NCBI GenBank assembly: GCA_026874595.1 | Contig: CM049306.1 | Coordinates: 105,969,142 to 106,033,141, forward strand | Origin: Sipunculus nudus | Taxonomy: Eukaryota > Annelida > Sipuncula > Golfingiida > Sipunculidae | Direction of reading: 5' to 3' | DNA length: 64,000 nt | Shown here: piece after piece, positions 63,263 through 64,000 of the stretch | Layout: each line of letters starts with the position of its first letter | Numbering within the stretch: position 1 is the stretch's first letter | Program-made: the position numbers and the translations under genes | The notes under the pieces: model-generated | What the model saw: the letters and a program-made list of their open reading frames with translations, nothing else | Told to the model about the DNA's origin: nothing | Database searches by the model: none

Positions 63263-64000
63263 GTTCTAGGAGTATCCCACAATTGGTGCCTCTACATGGC
63301 GGATACATGCATTCCTTAGAATGTACATTTTAGTTTATGACAGGGTCGTACTCATCATTGACCTAACACCGAAAGGTTAATTCCAATTTATCCATTTTTT
63401 TTAATTCATTCCATAGACACAAGTTATTATCGAGCATGAAACTAAAAGGAAAATAGAATAATTTAAAAAAAAAACCGGCCTGGTTTCTGTTAGATGTGCA
63501 GTGAGCACATCAACACTCTGTACAAAGCTGTTTCGTTAACACAGGGAAGTTAATTCTGTGAAATCCGAGCTCGCCTCATGATGAAGGGGAATTTGCTTAA
63601 TATTAATTCCGCATGAGACATTGAAAGACATTGACAGACGGAGGGCCTAATCAGTTAGAAAACGGTGCAGACTATATTCTGAAAGCTAAAGGATAGGTTG
63701 AATGAACAGGCAACAAGAAACGCCAGACCGGTAATAGCGTATTGCGAACACCAAAGGACCTAGGCCAGAGGGCCCCATTCACTCCTGTAACAATGAACCT
63801 GCAGTTCCTTTGAAATAAGACCTCATGGAAGTGGTACGATCATTGGTCAATTGAAATGTTTGTGGTATCAAGTGTAAGTACAATTAAACAAGGATCAACT
63901 AAAGTACATCTGATTAACGACTCAGCTGCAGGCAGCCTGGAGACAGCTTTGCCTACCTCGAGTTTTCAAGAAGCCATCTTAGAATTTTCATTATGTGTAA

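Larger units (their letters stand above)
58465..64000. other. AT-rich upstream flank
   Basis: Two (TA)n tracts, the hairpin at 61301 and the dispersed repeat at 63070 are the only features. A moderately GC block at 60630-60790 (ACCATGGTAACC half X-box at 60725-60738, TTAATTAA) may be regulatory. No exon seen on either strand. Confidence 0.4.

Overview
This is AT-rich eukaryotic DNA with no bacterial or viral gene organisation. Its repeats have the style of molluscan genomes: 3' tails with GACGGACGG runs followed by an AGCTCAG...CTGAGCTAAAA hairpin, TATCCGC hairpin tails and GGTGGCGCCACC-bounded units. I infer a marine mollusc, probably a bivalve. This rests on recollection of such repeats and was not searched. 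Nearly the whole window appears to be intron or upstream DNA of one minus-strand gene.

Gene content. Two coding exons can be supported. Exon 1 (55063-55001, minus) and exon 2 (41394-41353, minus) join in phase 0 to give a protein start containing VLLVTANVGSIFED then PERMLKIWLNEFIS. This matches the N-terminus of type I inositol polyphosphate 5-phosphatase (INPP5A). Intron 1 is about 13.6 kb. I could not find exon 3 in the remaining 41 kb, so intron 2 probably runs past the left edge. Two weaker exon-like segments also lie on the minus strand: 31499-31352, and a possible terminal exon at 12083-11807 with a poly(A) signal at 11720-11715. I do not recognise either product.

Layout. 1-12.6 kb: mostly unique AT-rich intron, X-box (RFX) motifs, the possible terminal exon. 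12.6-17 kb: dispersed repeat, small tandem repeats, a cluster of CRE-like sites, a 26-bp minisatellite. 19.3-23.3 kb and 27.1-30.6 kb: large hairpin-tailed elements with a ~338-bp tandem core, one inserted into another of its own kind and one carrying a different hairpin-tailed element. 23.9-24.4 kb: 35-bp minisatellite. 36 kb: a 412-bp inverted-repeat element. 38.3-39.8 kb: 53-bp minisatellite. 41.4 kb: exon 2. 41.6-43.2 kb: palindromic GGGAAAAATGAGAATTC arrays. 46.4 kb: LINE tail. 47.1-48.0 and 49.2-50.1 kb: two non-autonomous hAT elements with 8-bp target duplications. 51.7-53.5 kb: a foldback element. 55.0-55.5 kb: exon 1 and a CpG-richer putative promoter. 56-64 kb: upstream flank with an inverted hairpin-tailed element, a GC-rich palindrome, long (TA)n tracts and AT-rich DNA.

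The most promising undescribed material is a set of inverted-repeat elements sharing ATATGTCRAGG-type ends, whose interiors are arrays of short words laid down in alternating orientation (35976-36387, 51738-53454, and the right end of 42885-43172). The second is the hairpin-tailed tandem-core family, whose boundaries can be read within the window because one copy serves as the empty site for another.
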